From positions 67,400-109,813 of the forward strand of contig DPRS01000036.1 of assembly GCA_003537575.1 (NCBI GenBank): DNA of 42,414 nt. The letters run 5' to 3'. The notes under the pieces were generated by a model. It did no database searches and was not told the DNA's origin. It worked only from the letters and a program-made list of their open reading frames with translations. Source of the DNA: Oxalobacteraceae bacterium (GTDB lineage Bacteria; Pseudomonadota; Gammaproteobacteria; Burkholderiales; Burkholderiaceae_D). The position numbers and the translations under genes were made by a program. Of the stretch, positions 1 to 8,124 are shown one piece after another; positions within the stretch are counted from its first letter, which is position 1, and each line of letters starts with the position of its first letter.

Positions 1-162
1 CCCTGGGAACTGGATCCGGAGCAGCCAAGGCAAGCGGGTGTCGGACTGAAGACGCGCTTTCGCCACTATATCAACCTGGATCGCATGGAAAATCGCTTGC
101 AAGCCCTCACCCGGGACTTTCAGTGGGACCGGATGGACAGGATATTTCTCGAACAAAAATGA
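1..162 (+). CDS. XrtA-associated polysaccharide deacetylase, C-terminal 53 residues (partial)
   Basis: An open frame enters from the left edge and stops with TGA at 160-162. The visible end reads PWELDPEQPR, then RFRHYINLDRMENRL, then a DFQWDRMDRIF-like finish. This matches the C-terminal DUF3473 tail that I recognise from the PEP-CTERM locus polysaccharide deacetylase subfamily (TIGR03006). The NodB catalytic domain would lie left of the window and cannot be checked. The family is predicted to de-N-acetylate exopolysaccharide. Its stop codon overlaps the ATG of the FemAB-like gene (ATGA), so the two are probably translationally coupled. Confidence 0.75.
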   Translation, partial: PWELDPEQPRQAGVGLKTRFRHYINLDRMENRLQALTRDFQWDRMDRIFLEQK

Positions 163-1259
163 TGACAGCTCAAGCCACGCTCGCCTCCGCCGGACCAGCC
201 CATGACATGGGCACGTCCCCCATGCAAAATAACATGCTGCAGATCCTCTCGCTGCAGAAAGAAGATGCCGCGCGCTGGGATGCCTTCGTGCAAACATGTC
301 CGGAAGCGAGCTTTTTCCATCGCGCAGGCTGGAAAGAGACGATCGAGCGCGCTTTCGGTCACCGCACGCATTTCCTCTATGCCGAAGCGGCGGGTGAAAT
401 CCAGGGCGTATTGCCGCTGGTTGAAATCAGGAGCCGGCTGTTCGGGCATTCACTGAGTTCGCTGCCGTTTTGCGTCTACGGCGGCATCGCCGCCACGACG
501 GAGCTAGCCCGGCGCATGCTGGATGAGGCGGCGCAAAAACTAGCGGCGCAGTTGCAGGTCGGGCATCTTGAATACCGCAACCTGCAGCCGCAGCACGCGG
601 ACTGGGCTTCCAAGCCGCTGTATGTCACCTTCCGCAAGGAGATCGACCCCGAGGAAGAACAAAACATGCTGGCCATCCCGCGCAAGCAGCGCGCCATGGT
701 CCGCAAGGGCATCAAGGCCGGCCTGCAAAGCGAAATCGACACAGGGATCGAACGCTTCTTCCATGCCTACTCGACCAGCGTGCACCGGCTCGGCACGCCG
801 GTATTTTCAAAAAAATACTTTGCCATCCTGAAGGAAGTATTCGCCGAGGATTGCGAACTGCTGGTCATCACCAATGAAGGCCGCACGGTGTGCGCCGTGA
901 TGAGCTTTTACTTCCGCGACGAAGTCTTGCCTTATTACGGCGGCGGCACCGAGGAAGCACGCGCAGTGGCCGGCAACGATTTCATGTACTGGGAACTGAT
1001 GCGGCGCGCCTGCGCACGCGGCTACCGCGTGTTCGACTTCGGCCGCAGCAAGCTTGGCACCGGCTCTTACGACTTCAAGAAAAACTGGGGCTTCGAGCCG
1101 ACGCCGCTGCATTACGAATACCAGTTGCACAAGTCGAAGGCGGTGCCGGACACTAATCCGCTCAACCCCAAATATCAGTTGTTCATCAAGATGTGGCAGC
1201 GCATGCCGCTGGCGTGGGCCAACTGCATCGGCCCTCACATCGTCAAAAATCTGGGATAG
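159..1259 (+). CDS. FemAB-like acyltransferase, XrtA/PEP-CTERM system-associated
   Basis: This is a 366-residue protein of the FemAB/GNAT-like family found in XrtA loci (TIGR03019 type). Visible landmarks are FFHRAGWKETIERAFGHRTH near the N-terminus, RKQRAMVRKG in the middle, YYGGGTEEARA, and FDFGRSKLGTGSYDFKKNWG towards the end, typical of the GNAT_6 acyl-transfer fold. The substrate is unknown; by analogy with FemAB it may add an acyl or aminoacyl group to the polysaccharide. The ATG at 159 overlaps the previous stop (ATGA). Family similarity only begins about 26 residues later, so starts at 222 or 234 are possible. The next gene follows after 3 nt. Confidence 0.85.
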   Translation: MMTAQATLASAGPAHDMGTSPMQNNMLQILSLQKEDAARWDAFVQTCPEASFFHRAGWKETIERAFGHRTHFLYAEAAGEIQGVLPLVEIRSRLFGHSLSSLPFCVYGGIAATTELARRMLDEAAQKLAAQLQVGHLEYRNLQPQHADWASKPLYVTFRKEIDPEEEQNMLAIPRKQRAMVRKGIKAGLQSEIDTGIERFFHAYSTSVHRLGTPVFSKKYFAILKEVFAEDCELLVITNEGRTVCAVMSFYFRDEVLPYYGGGTEEARAVAGNDFMYWELMRRACARGYRVFDFGRSKLGTGSYDFKKNWGFEPTPLHYEYQLHKSKAVPDTNPLNPKYQLFIKMWQRMPLAWANCIGPHIVKNLG

Positions 1260-1262
1260 GCC

Positions 1263-2516
1263 GTGGAGCATTTGCTTTTTCTTGCGCATCGCATCCCTTA
1301 TCCGCCGAACAAGGGCGACAAGATCCGCTCCTGGCATTTGCTGCGGCATCTGGCGCAACGCTATCATGTTCACCTCGGCACCTTCATCGACGATGCCGAC
1401 GACTGGCAATACGTCGACACGGTAAAGCAAGTCTGTGCGGACGCGCATTTTGCCGGACTGTCGCCGCGTAGCGCGCGCCTGCGCAGCCTGGGCGGCCTGT
1501 TTGCCGGGCGGCCGCTGACGCTTGACTATTATCGCGACGCCGGCCTGCAGTCCTGGGTGACGAAAACCATGCGCAAGCGGAAAATCGGCAAGGTTCTGGT
1601 ATTTTCCTCGGCGATGGCGCAATACGTCGCGCCGCTGCATGCGGCATCTATCAGTCAAGTACCCGAAGCGCGTCGCATCATCGATTTTGTCGATGTCGAT
1701 TCCGACAAATGGGCGCAGTATGCAAGCAGCAAGCCATGGCCCATGAAGTGGATTTATCAGCGGGAAGCGGACAAGCTGCTGGACTATGAGCGCAGCGTGG
1801 CGGCCAGCTTCGATGCGTCGCTGTTCGTCTCACCCGAAGAGGCGCAGCTGTTCCGTGCACTGGCACCGGAAAGCGCGGAAAAGATCGGCCATTTCAGCAA
1901 TGGCGTGGATGCCGATTATTTCTCCCCGTCGCATGAATACGCCAATCCTTTTGGCGCGGAAGAAGAAACCCTGGTGTTTACCGGGGCGATGGATTACTGG
2001 CCCAACATCGATGCGGTGCAATGGTTCGCCGCCGAAGTTTTTCCGCAGGTGCGGGCGCAACGGCCGAACGCGGTTTTCTATATTGTCGGCAGTCGTCCGG
2101 CGCTCCAGGTCGAAGCGCTTGCCGCCCACCCAGGCATCCGGGTCACGGGCACGGTGCCGGATGTGCGCCCCTACCTGGCCCATGCGCATGCCGCGGTAGC
2201 GCCATTGCGCATTGCCCGCGGCATCCAGAACAAGGTGCTGGAGGCCATGGCCATGGCGAGGCCAGTCGTGGTCTCGTCGCAGGCGCTGGAAGGAATTTCC
2301 GCCCGTCCCGGCGAAGAAGTATTGCTGGCAAAGGATGCGCAAGACTTCATCGGCACATTAATCCGGCACCTGGGTAAGCCGGACGCCGGCCTGGGATCGC
2401 GCGCCCGTGAAAAGGTGCTGACACATTACTCGTGGCCGGCGCACCTTGCCGCGGTCGACGCCCTGCTCGAGGCCGGCAGCGCTCCCGCCATCCAGCCAAG
2501 AGAGGCAATTCGATGA
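1263..2516 (+). CDS. Glycosyltransferase, TIGR03087 family, XrtA/PEP-CTERM system-associated
   Basis: A 417-residue GT-B glycosyltransferase. The N-terminus LFLAHRIPYPPNKGDKIRS is the signature opening of the exosortase-linked TIGR03087 family. The C-terminal Rossmann half carries FTGAMDYWPNIDAV, YIVGSRP and GIQNKVLEAMAMARPVV, which form the nucleotide-sugar binding site. It should add a sugar to the lipid-linked EPS repeat unit on the cytoplasmic face. The start is GTG at 1263, three bases after the FemAB stop and preceded by GGGATAGG as ribosome binding site. Its TGA overlaps the ATG of xrtA. Donor and acceptor cannot be read from the sequence. Confidence 0.88.
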   Translation: MEHLLFLAHRIPYPPNKGDKIRSWHLLRHLAQRYHVHLGTFIDDADDWQYVDTVKQVCADAHFAGLSPRSARLRSLGGLFAGRPLTLDYYRDAGLQSWVTKTMRKRKIGKVLVFSSAMAQYVAPLHAASISQVPEARRIIDFVDVDSDKWAQYASSKPWPMKWIYQREADKLLDYERSVAASFDASLFVSPEEAQLFRALAPESAEKIGHFSNGVDADYFSPSHEYANPFGAEEETLVFTGAMDYWPNIDAVQWFAAEVFPQVRAQRPNAVFYIVGSRPALQVEALAAHPGIRVTGTVPDVRPYLAHAHAAVAPLRIARGIQNKVLEAMAMARPVVVSSQALEGISARPGEEVLLAKDAQDFIGTLIRHLGKPDAGLGSRAREKVLTHYSWPAHLAAVDALLEAGSAPAIQPREAIR

Positions 2517-4051
2517 ATCCGCAAAATCCTGCCCCATCCCGCTTCTGGACTGTATTGGCGGTGGCAGCCGCCTTGCTGGCACCGTTTGTCATTTACTTCG
2601 GCACGGCGCGCTCCATTGTTTCGATCTGGAACAGCTCGGAAACCTTCGCCCATGGCTACATCATCCTGCCGATCAGCCTATGGCTGATCTGGCGCGAACG
2701 CGGCAAGCTGGCGCAGTTGGCACCGACACCCTGGTGGCCGGCACTGGCGATGCTGGCGGCATGCGGTTTCGGCTGGTTGCTGGCTTATCTGGGCGACGTC
2801 CAGGTGGTCAGGCAATATGCTTTTGTGGCGATGATTCCGGTTGCCGTCGTCGCCGTACTGGGATTGCGGATTTCCTCGCAACTGGTTTTTCCCTTGTTGT
2901 TCCTGCTGTTTGCCGTGCCCTTCGGAGATATCTTCATCGATCCTCTGATCAAACTGACCGCGGACTTCACGGTGTCCGCGGTCGAGGCAACCGGCATCCC
3001 GATCCTGCGCCAAGGTAACAGCTTTTCCCTGCCTTCCGGCGACTGGTCGGTGGTGGAAGCGTGCAGCGGCATCCGTTACCTGATTTCGTCCGTCACGCTC
3101 GGCTGCCTGTATGCCTACCTCACTTACCGCTCGTGGCGACGGCGCCTCCTGTTCGTGCTGATCTCGATCGCCGTGCCGATCGTCGCCAACGGCGGGCGCG
3201 CCTTCATGATCGTCATGATCGGCCATTTCAGCGGCATGCAGCTTGCAGTTGGCGTGGACCACCTGGTCTATGGCTGGCTGTTCTTCGGCCTGGTGATGTT
3301 CGTGATGTTCTGGATTGGCAGTTTCTGGCGTGAAGATGCCGCGCCTGCGCCAGCCCCGGAGAAATCGCCCGCGCCGGCATCGTCAAATACGGCGTCCAGG
3401 CAAGACCGGCATATTGTTGCCGCGGCTGTCGCCGTGATTGCCTGCATCGCGATCTGGCCGGCCTATGCCTATTACCTGGAACGTTCGAACGGGGAAGCCG
3501 CATTGGCGGATTTGTCCGGCTGGCAGGCCGGCTGGCAGGCAGGCAAGCCATTCACCGACTGGAAGCCAAGCTTCCTGAAGCCGAATGCCGAACTGACACG
3601 CTTTTTCCGCAAGGACGGGCAACAGGCTGGTCTGACGCTCCTGTATTACCGCAACCAGCATGACGATTCCGAGTTGATCAATACGCACAACCGCCTGATC
3701 CGTGATGAAGACCCCTACTGGCGCAGAATCTCCGGCACGTCCCGCGTGGAAACGCTGAACGGCCGACAACTAGCTGTGCGCGAAACGCAACTGCAGGGCT
3801 CGTCAGGCAAGCTCATGGTGTGGCAGTGGTATTGGGTGGACGGCGACTTTATCGTCAGCGATTACCAGGGCAAGCTGCTGCAAGCCAAGGTCAGGCTGAT
3901 GCGTCAGAACGACGATGGCGCATCGATCATGGTGTATGCGCCAATCACGGACGATGCAGAGCAGGCACGCGCCACCTTGCGCGATTTCCTTGCCGAGCAT
4001 CTGCCTCCCATGGAAAACATGCTGACGACTAACCGCCATGCCCGGCCCTGA
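2513..4051 (+). CDS. xrtA: Exosortase A with fused C-terminal EpsI domain
   Basis: A 512-residue membrane protein. Residues 1 to about 275 contain eight or so hydrophobic segments and the exosortase catalytic pattern: Cys184 in SVVEACSGIRYL, Arg229 in ANGGRAF and His250 in VDHLVYGW. Exosortases are proposed to cleave PEP-CTERM sorting signals and transfer the protein to the cell surface or to polysaccharide. After a Pro/Ala-rich linker (about 277-295) and another membrane segment, residues about 335-512 form an EpsI (DUF3485/TIGR02914) domain, which in XrtA proteins is commonly fused. The ATG at 2513 overlaps the previous stop and has AGAGAGG upstream. An upstream extension of the frame to 2432 was not used. 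No PEP-CTERM substrate is encoded in this window. Confidence 0.92.
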   Translation: MNPQNPAPSRFWTVLAVAAALLAPFVIYFGTARSIVSIWNSSETFAHGYIILPISLWLIWRERGKLAQLAPTPWWPALAMLAACGFGWLLAYLGDVQVVRQYAFVAMIPVAVVAVLGLRISSQLVFPLLFLLFAVPFGDIFIDPLIKLTADFTVSAVEATGIPILRQGNSFSLPSGDWSVVEACSGIRYLISSVTLGCLYAYLTYRSWRRRLLFVLISIAVPIVANGGRAFMIVMIGHFSGMQLAVGVDHLVYGWLFFGLVMFVMFWIGSFWREDAAPAPAPEKSPAPASSNTASRQDRHIVAAAVAVIACIAIWPAYAYYLERSNGEAALADLSGWQAGWQAGKPFTDWKPSFLKPNAELTRFFRKDGQQAGLTLLYYRNQHDDSELINTHNRLIRDEDPYWRRISGTSRVETLNGRQLAVRETQLQGSSGKLMVWQWYWVDGDFIVSDYQGKLLQAKVRLMRQNDDGASIMVYAPITDDAEQARATLRDFLAEHLPPMENMLTTNRHARP

Positions 4052-5258
4052 CTTCCCGCACATCGCAATGGATAAGCGCCCGCTCATCGTTCACCTGGTT
4101 TACCGCCTGGATTTCGGCGGCCTGGAGACTCTGCTGGTCGAATGCATCAACCGCCTGCCCGCCGAGCGTTACCGGCATGCAGTCGTCTGCCTGACAGACT
4201 ACACGGCTTTTGCCAAAAAGATCCGCGACCATAAGGTCGCGCTGTATTCGCTCCACAAGCCGCCCGGCCTGGGCCTGTCGACCCACCTGAAACTCTGGCG
4301 CCTGCTGCGCCGCCTGAAACCGGCCATCCTGCATACCTACAACCTGGCGGCAATCGAATATGCCTTTACCGCCACCCTGGCTGGCGTGCCGGTCCGCATC
4401 CATGCCGAGCACGGGCGGGATGCATCCGACCCGGAGGGCAAAAATCCGCGCCACAACATGCTGCGCCGTCTGCTGACGCCTTTCATCGACCGCTATATTC
4501 CGGTATCTGCCGACCTGGCGCGCTGGCTGCAGGCAGTGGTCGGCATACCGGAAGCGAAAGTGCAGCTGATCCACAATGGCGTCGATACCGTCCGCTTCCA
4601 TCCAGGTTCGAACCGGCAATCCGCAACGCTACAGACGCAGCGGCTGCAGCCGTTGCCCTTTAGCGATGACTGTTTTGTCATCGGCACGGTCGGCCGCATC
4701 CAGGACGTCAAGAACCATGCCGGCCTGGTGGACGCCTTCATCCTTTTGCAACAGCTTGTGCCGGATGCCTCAAGCTTGCGCCTGGCCATTGTCGGCGATG
4801 GTCCGCTCCTGCCGGCACTGCGGCAAAAAATCGCCGATGCCGGGCTGTCCGAATCGGTCTGGCTGCCCGGCGCCCGTTCCGACATCGCCGATATCATGCG
4901 CGGCCTCGATCTGTTCGTCTTGCCATCGCTGGCGGAAGGCACGCCGGTCACCGTGCTGGAAGCCATGGCCAGCGGCTTGCCGGTCGTGGCGACACAGGTA
5001 GGCGGATTGCCGGAAGCGGTCGAGGAAAGTGTCAGTGGCGTGCTGGTCCCGCCCGCCGACATGCCGGCGCTGGCGGCAGCATTACATGCCTATCAGGCCG
5101 ATCCCGCGCGAGCACGCGCGGCCGGCATTGCGGGTCGCGCACGTATCGAGCGGCAATACAGCGTGCAGGCAATGCTGGGGGCCTATGCCGCCCTGTATGA
5201 CGTATTGCTGGCCCAAAAAACATCTTTCAGGGAGCCCATCGGATCATGTGTGGAATAG
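4038..5258 (+). CDS. Glycosyltransferase, TIGR03088 family, XrtA/PEP-CTERM system-associated
   Basis: A 406-residue GT4-type (GT-B) glycosyltransferase. HLVYRLDFGGLETLLVECIN at the N-terminus is characteristic of the exosortase-associated TIGR03088 family. GTVGRIQDVKNH, IVGDGPLLPAL and AEGTPVTVLEAMASGLPVVA form the C-terminal donor-binding domain with the E-x7-E element. It is predicted to extend the EPS repeat unit in the cytoplasm. The ATG at 4038 overlaps xrtA by 14 nt; ATG 4068 (MDKRPLIVH) is a reasonable alternative and closer to the family start. The 3' end overlaps the amidotransferase start by 13 nt, keeping the operon continuous. Confidence 0.88.
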   Translation: MPGPDFPHIAMDKRPLIVHLVYRLDFGGLETLLVECINRLPAERYRHAVVCLTDYTAFAKKIRDHKVALYSLHKPPGLGLSTHLKLWRLLRRLKPAILHTYNLAAIEYAFTATLAGVPVRIHAEHGRDASDPEGKNPRHNMLRRLLTPFIDRYIPVSADLARWLQAVVGIPEAKVQLIHNGVDTVRFHPGSNRQSATLQTQRLQPLPFSDDCFVIGTVGRIQDVKNHAGLVDAFILLQQLVPDASSLRLAIVGDGPLLPALRQKIADAGLSESVWLPGARSDIADIMRGLDLFVLPSLAEGTPVTVLEAMASGLPVVATQVGGLPEAVEESVSGVLVPPADMPALAAALHAYQADPARARAAGIAGRARIERQYSVQAMLGAYAALYDVLLAQKTSFREPIGSCVE

Positions 5259-7138
5259 TCGGCATTTTCGACCTTGGCGGCGCAAGGCAAATCGAGCGGC
5301 AGACGCTGCATGCCATGAACGAGCGCCAGCACCATCGCGGCCCCGACGAGGGCGATCTGCACATCGAGGCCGGCGTAGGGCTGGGCCATCGTCGGCTGTC
5401 GGTCATCGACCTGTCGACCGGCCAGCAACCTCTGTTCAATGAAGACGGCAGCGTCGTCATCGTCTTCAACGGCGAAATCTACAATTTTCGCGAATTGATG
5501 GCCGAGCTTGCCGGGCATGGCCATGTGTTCCGCACGCATAGTGACACCGAGGTGATCGTGCACGCCTGGGAACAGTGGGGCGAAGCGTGCGTCGGCCGCC
5601 TGCGCGGCATGTTCTCCTTCGCCATCTGGGACCGCAACGCAAAGATTTTCTTCGTCGCGCGCGATCGCCTCGGCATCAAGCCCTTCCACTATGCCCAGAC
5701 AGCCGACGACTGCTTCATCTTCGGCTCCGAGCTGAAGGCCTTGCTGGCACACCCAGGCCTGAAACGCGCCATCGACCCGTGCGCAGTGGAAGAATATTTT
5801 GCCTACGGCTACGTGCCGGAGCCGCGCACCATCTATCAGAATGTATTGAAGCTGGAGCCGGGACACACGCTGACGCTGCGTGTGGGAGAGCCCCTGCCGC
5901 AGCCGCAGCGCTACTGGGATGTGCCGTTCAGTCCGCTTGGCGCCCTCAGCGAAGCTGATGCCATTGACGAATTGAACGAACGCCTGCGCGAGGCCGTGCA
6001 ATCGCACATGGTGGCCGACGTGCCGCTGGGGGCATTCCTGTCCGGCGGCGTCGACTCCAGCGCCATCGTCGCCACCATGGCAGGTTTGACGAAAGAGCCG
6101 GTGAACACCTGCTCGATCGCCTTCAACGACCCGGCCTACGACGAGTCCATCTACGCCGCGCAAGTAGCGGCGCAATACAAGACCCGCCACCACAGCGAAA
6201 CCGTCGACAAGGACGATTACGCGCTGCTCGACACCCTGGCCGATCTTTACGATGAGCCCTACGCCGACAGCTCGGCGATTCCTACCTACCGCGTCTGCGA
6301 ACTGGCACGCAAGCGCGTCACGGTCGCGCTGTCCGGCGACGGCGGCGATGAAAATTTTGCCGGTTACCGGCGTCACCGGCTGGCGATGGCGGAACAGCGG
6401 GTGCGTTCAGCCATGCCGCTGACCCTGCGCAAGCCGCTGTTCGGCGTGCTCGGGAAAATTTATCCGAAGGCCGATCGGGCGCCGCGCTTCCTGCGTGCCA
6501 AGACCACTTTCGAAGCGCTAAGTCGCGATCTTGCCGAAGGTTATTTTCATGGCGTATCCGTGATGCCGGACCGCCTCCGCGCACAGCTGTTCAGCCCGGC
6601 ATTCCGCGCCAGCCTGCAAGGCCATGCCGCGTTCGAGGTCATGCGCGGCCATGCCGCCGCCGCGCCAACCGACGACCCGCTGTCGCTGATCCAGTACCTG
6701 GACATGAAGACCTGGCTGCCCGGCGACATCCTGACCAAGGTAGACCGCGCCAGCATGGCGCATGCGCTGGAAGTGCGGGTGCCGCTGCTCGACCATCAAC
6801 TGGTCGAATGGATCTCCGGCCTGCCTTCTTCGCTCAAGCTGCGCGGCCAGGAGGGGAAGTATATTTTCAAGAAGGCGCTGGAACCACAGCTTTCGAACGA
6901 CATCCTGTACCGCGACAAGATGGGTTTTTCGATTCCACTAGCCAACTGGTTTCGTGGACCGCTGCGCCAGCGCGTGCGCGAAGCCTTGCTGGGCCCGGTG
7001 ATGGCCGACAGCGGCATTTTCGACATGGGCTTCGTCACGGAGATGGTCGAGCAGCACCAGTCCGGGCGGCGCGATTACAGCGCGCCGATCTGGATGCTGC
7101 TGATGTTCGAAGCTTTCCTGCGCAAGGAAGCGGCCTAG
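5246..7138 (+). CDS. XrtA/PEP-CTERM system amidotransferase (asparagine synthase-like)
   Basis: A 630-residue class II glutamine amidotransferase. Met1-Cys2 (MCGIVGIFDLGG) provides the N-terminal nucleophile after Met removal, RGPDEGD is at 31-37, and the C-terminal ATP-pyrophosphatase domain has the PP-loop SGGVDSS at 266-272 and LSGDGGDENFAGYRRH further on. The length fits the exosortase-associated TIGR03108 family. It probably amidates a uronic acid or similar carboxylate in the EPS, which agrees with the dehydrogenase/epimerase pair next door; this is inference. GGGAG precedes the ATG. The TAG stop shares the sequence CTAG with the stop of the convergent epimerase. Confidence 0.9.
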   Translation: MCGIVGIFDLGGARQIERQTLHAMNERQHHRGPDEGDLHIEAGVGLGHRRLSVIDLSTGQQPLFNEDGSVVIVFNGEIYNFRELMAELAGHGHVFRTHSDTEVIVHAWEQWGEACVGRLRGMFSFAIWDRNAKIFFVARDRLGIKPFHYAQTADDCFIFGSELKALLAHPGLKRAIDPCAVEEYFAYGYVPEPRTIYQNVLKLEPGHTLTLRVGEPLPQPQRYWDVPFSPLGALSEADAIDELNERLREAVQSHMVADVPLGAFLSGGVDSSAIVATMAGLTKEPVNTCSIAFNDPAYDESIYAAQVAAQYKTRHHSETVDKDDYALLDTLADLYDEPYADSSAIPTYRVCELARKRVTVALSGDGGDENFAGYRRHRLAMAEQRVRSAMPLTLRKPLFGVLGKIYPKADRAPRFLRAKTTFEALSRDLAEGYFHGVSVMPDRLRAQLFSPAFRASLQGHAAFEVMRGHAAAAPTDDPLSLIQYLDMKTWLPGDILTKVDRASMAHALEVRVPLLDHQLVEWISGLPSSLKLRGQEGKYIFKKALEPQLSNDILYRDKMGFSIPLANWFRGPLRQRVREALLGPVMADSGIFDMGFVTEMVEQHQSGRRDYSAPIWMLLMFEAFLRKEAA

Positions 7139-8124
7139 GACTTCGCCCAGTCCCTGTACCAGGCGCCGAACCGCTCCAGCCCATGCTCCAGCGACGTGGC
7201 TGGCGCAAAGCCGATGTGTTCGCGCAAGGCTTCGGTATCGGCGTAGGTCGCCGGAACATCGCCGGGTTGCATCGGCTGGAAATCGATCTTCGCTTTCACA
7301 TCCAGCACTTTTTCTAGGGTCTGGATGAAGTCCAGCACACGGACAGGCTGGTGATTGCCGATGTTGAAGACGGCATGCGGAGGCGCGCCTTTCTGCATCG
7401 CAGCCGGCTTGAACAGCAGCCGCACCACACCCTCAACGATGTCATCGACATAGGTGAAATCACGTCGCAACTCGCCGCCGGCGAATACCGGAATCGCCTC
7501 GCCCTTGAGCATTTTCTGCGTGAAGCTGAAATACGCCATGTCCGGCCTGCCCCAGGGTCCATACACTGTAAAGAAACGCAAGCCGGTGGCTGGAAAACGG
7601 TACAGGTGGCTGTAGGAATACGCCATCAGCTCATTGGATTTCTTGGTGGCGGCATACAGCGACACCGGCTCGTCGGTGCGGTCCGTCTCGCTGAAGGGCA
7701 CCTTGGCATTGGCGCCATACACGCTGCTGCTGCTCGCATACAGCAGGTGCTCGACCTGATGCCTGCGGCAGGCTTCCAGCATGTTGCCGAATCCGACCAG
7801 GTTCGACTGGATATAGGCTGCCGGGTTTTGCAGCGAGTATCGTACGCCGGCCTGCGCCGCCAGGTGCACCACCAGCGCCGGCCGGTATTGGGAAAACAGC
7901 GTCTCCAGCTGCACCGGGTCGGCCAGTTCCAGACGCTGACAAGTGATGCCGCGTGGCGTCAGCAGCGCCGCCACGCGATCGTGCTTGAGTTGCGGCGTGT
8001 AGTAATCGTTAAAATTGTCGCAGCCGATGACGCGATGTCCCATGTCGGCCAGGCGGGCAGCGACAAAAGCGCCGATGAAACCGGCGGCGCCGGTCACCAG
8101 GATAGTCTTGCCGCTAACTGTCAC
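7135..8124 (-). CDS. NAD-dependent epimerase, UDP-glucuronate 4-epimerase-like
   Basis: A 329-residue extended SDR. The NAD-binding GAAGFIG glycine motif is at residues 12-18, SSSSVYGAN at about 131-139, and the catalytic pair Tyr157/Lys161 is in SLYAATKKS. FFTVYGPWGRPDMA and the C-terminal FGAWYRDW-type ending match the UDP-glucuronate/UDP-galacturonate epimerase group (LspL/GAE-like). With the upstream UDP-glucose dehydrogenase it would convert UDP-Glc to UDP-GlcA and then UDP-GalA. It starts with GTG overlapping the dehydrogenase stop (GTGA), so the two are cotranscribed. Related 4-epimerases such as GalE-like enzymes cannot be excluded. Confidence 0.87.
   Translation of the reverse strand: MTVSGKTILVTGAAGFIGAFVAARLADMGHRVIGCDNFNDYYTPQLKHDRVAALLTPRGITCQRLELADPVQLETLFSQYRPALVVHLAAQAGVRYSLQNPAAYIQSNLVGFGNMLEACRRHQVEHLLYASSSSVYGANAKVPFSETDRTDEPVSLYAATKKSNELMAYSYSHLYRFPATGLRFFTVYGPWGRPDMAYFSFTQKMLKGEAIPVFAGGELRRDFTYVDDIVEGVVRLLFKPAAMQKGAPPHAVFNIGNHQPVRVLDFIQTLEKVLDVKAKIDFQPMQPGDVPATYADTEALREHIGFAPATSLEHGLERFGAWYRDWAKS

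Noticed and set aside
5183..6376. 397-residue - strand frame
   Set aside because: It is antisense to the amidotransferase, which has Cys2 and the PP-loop on the + strand.
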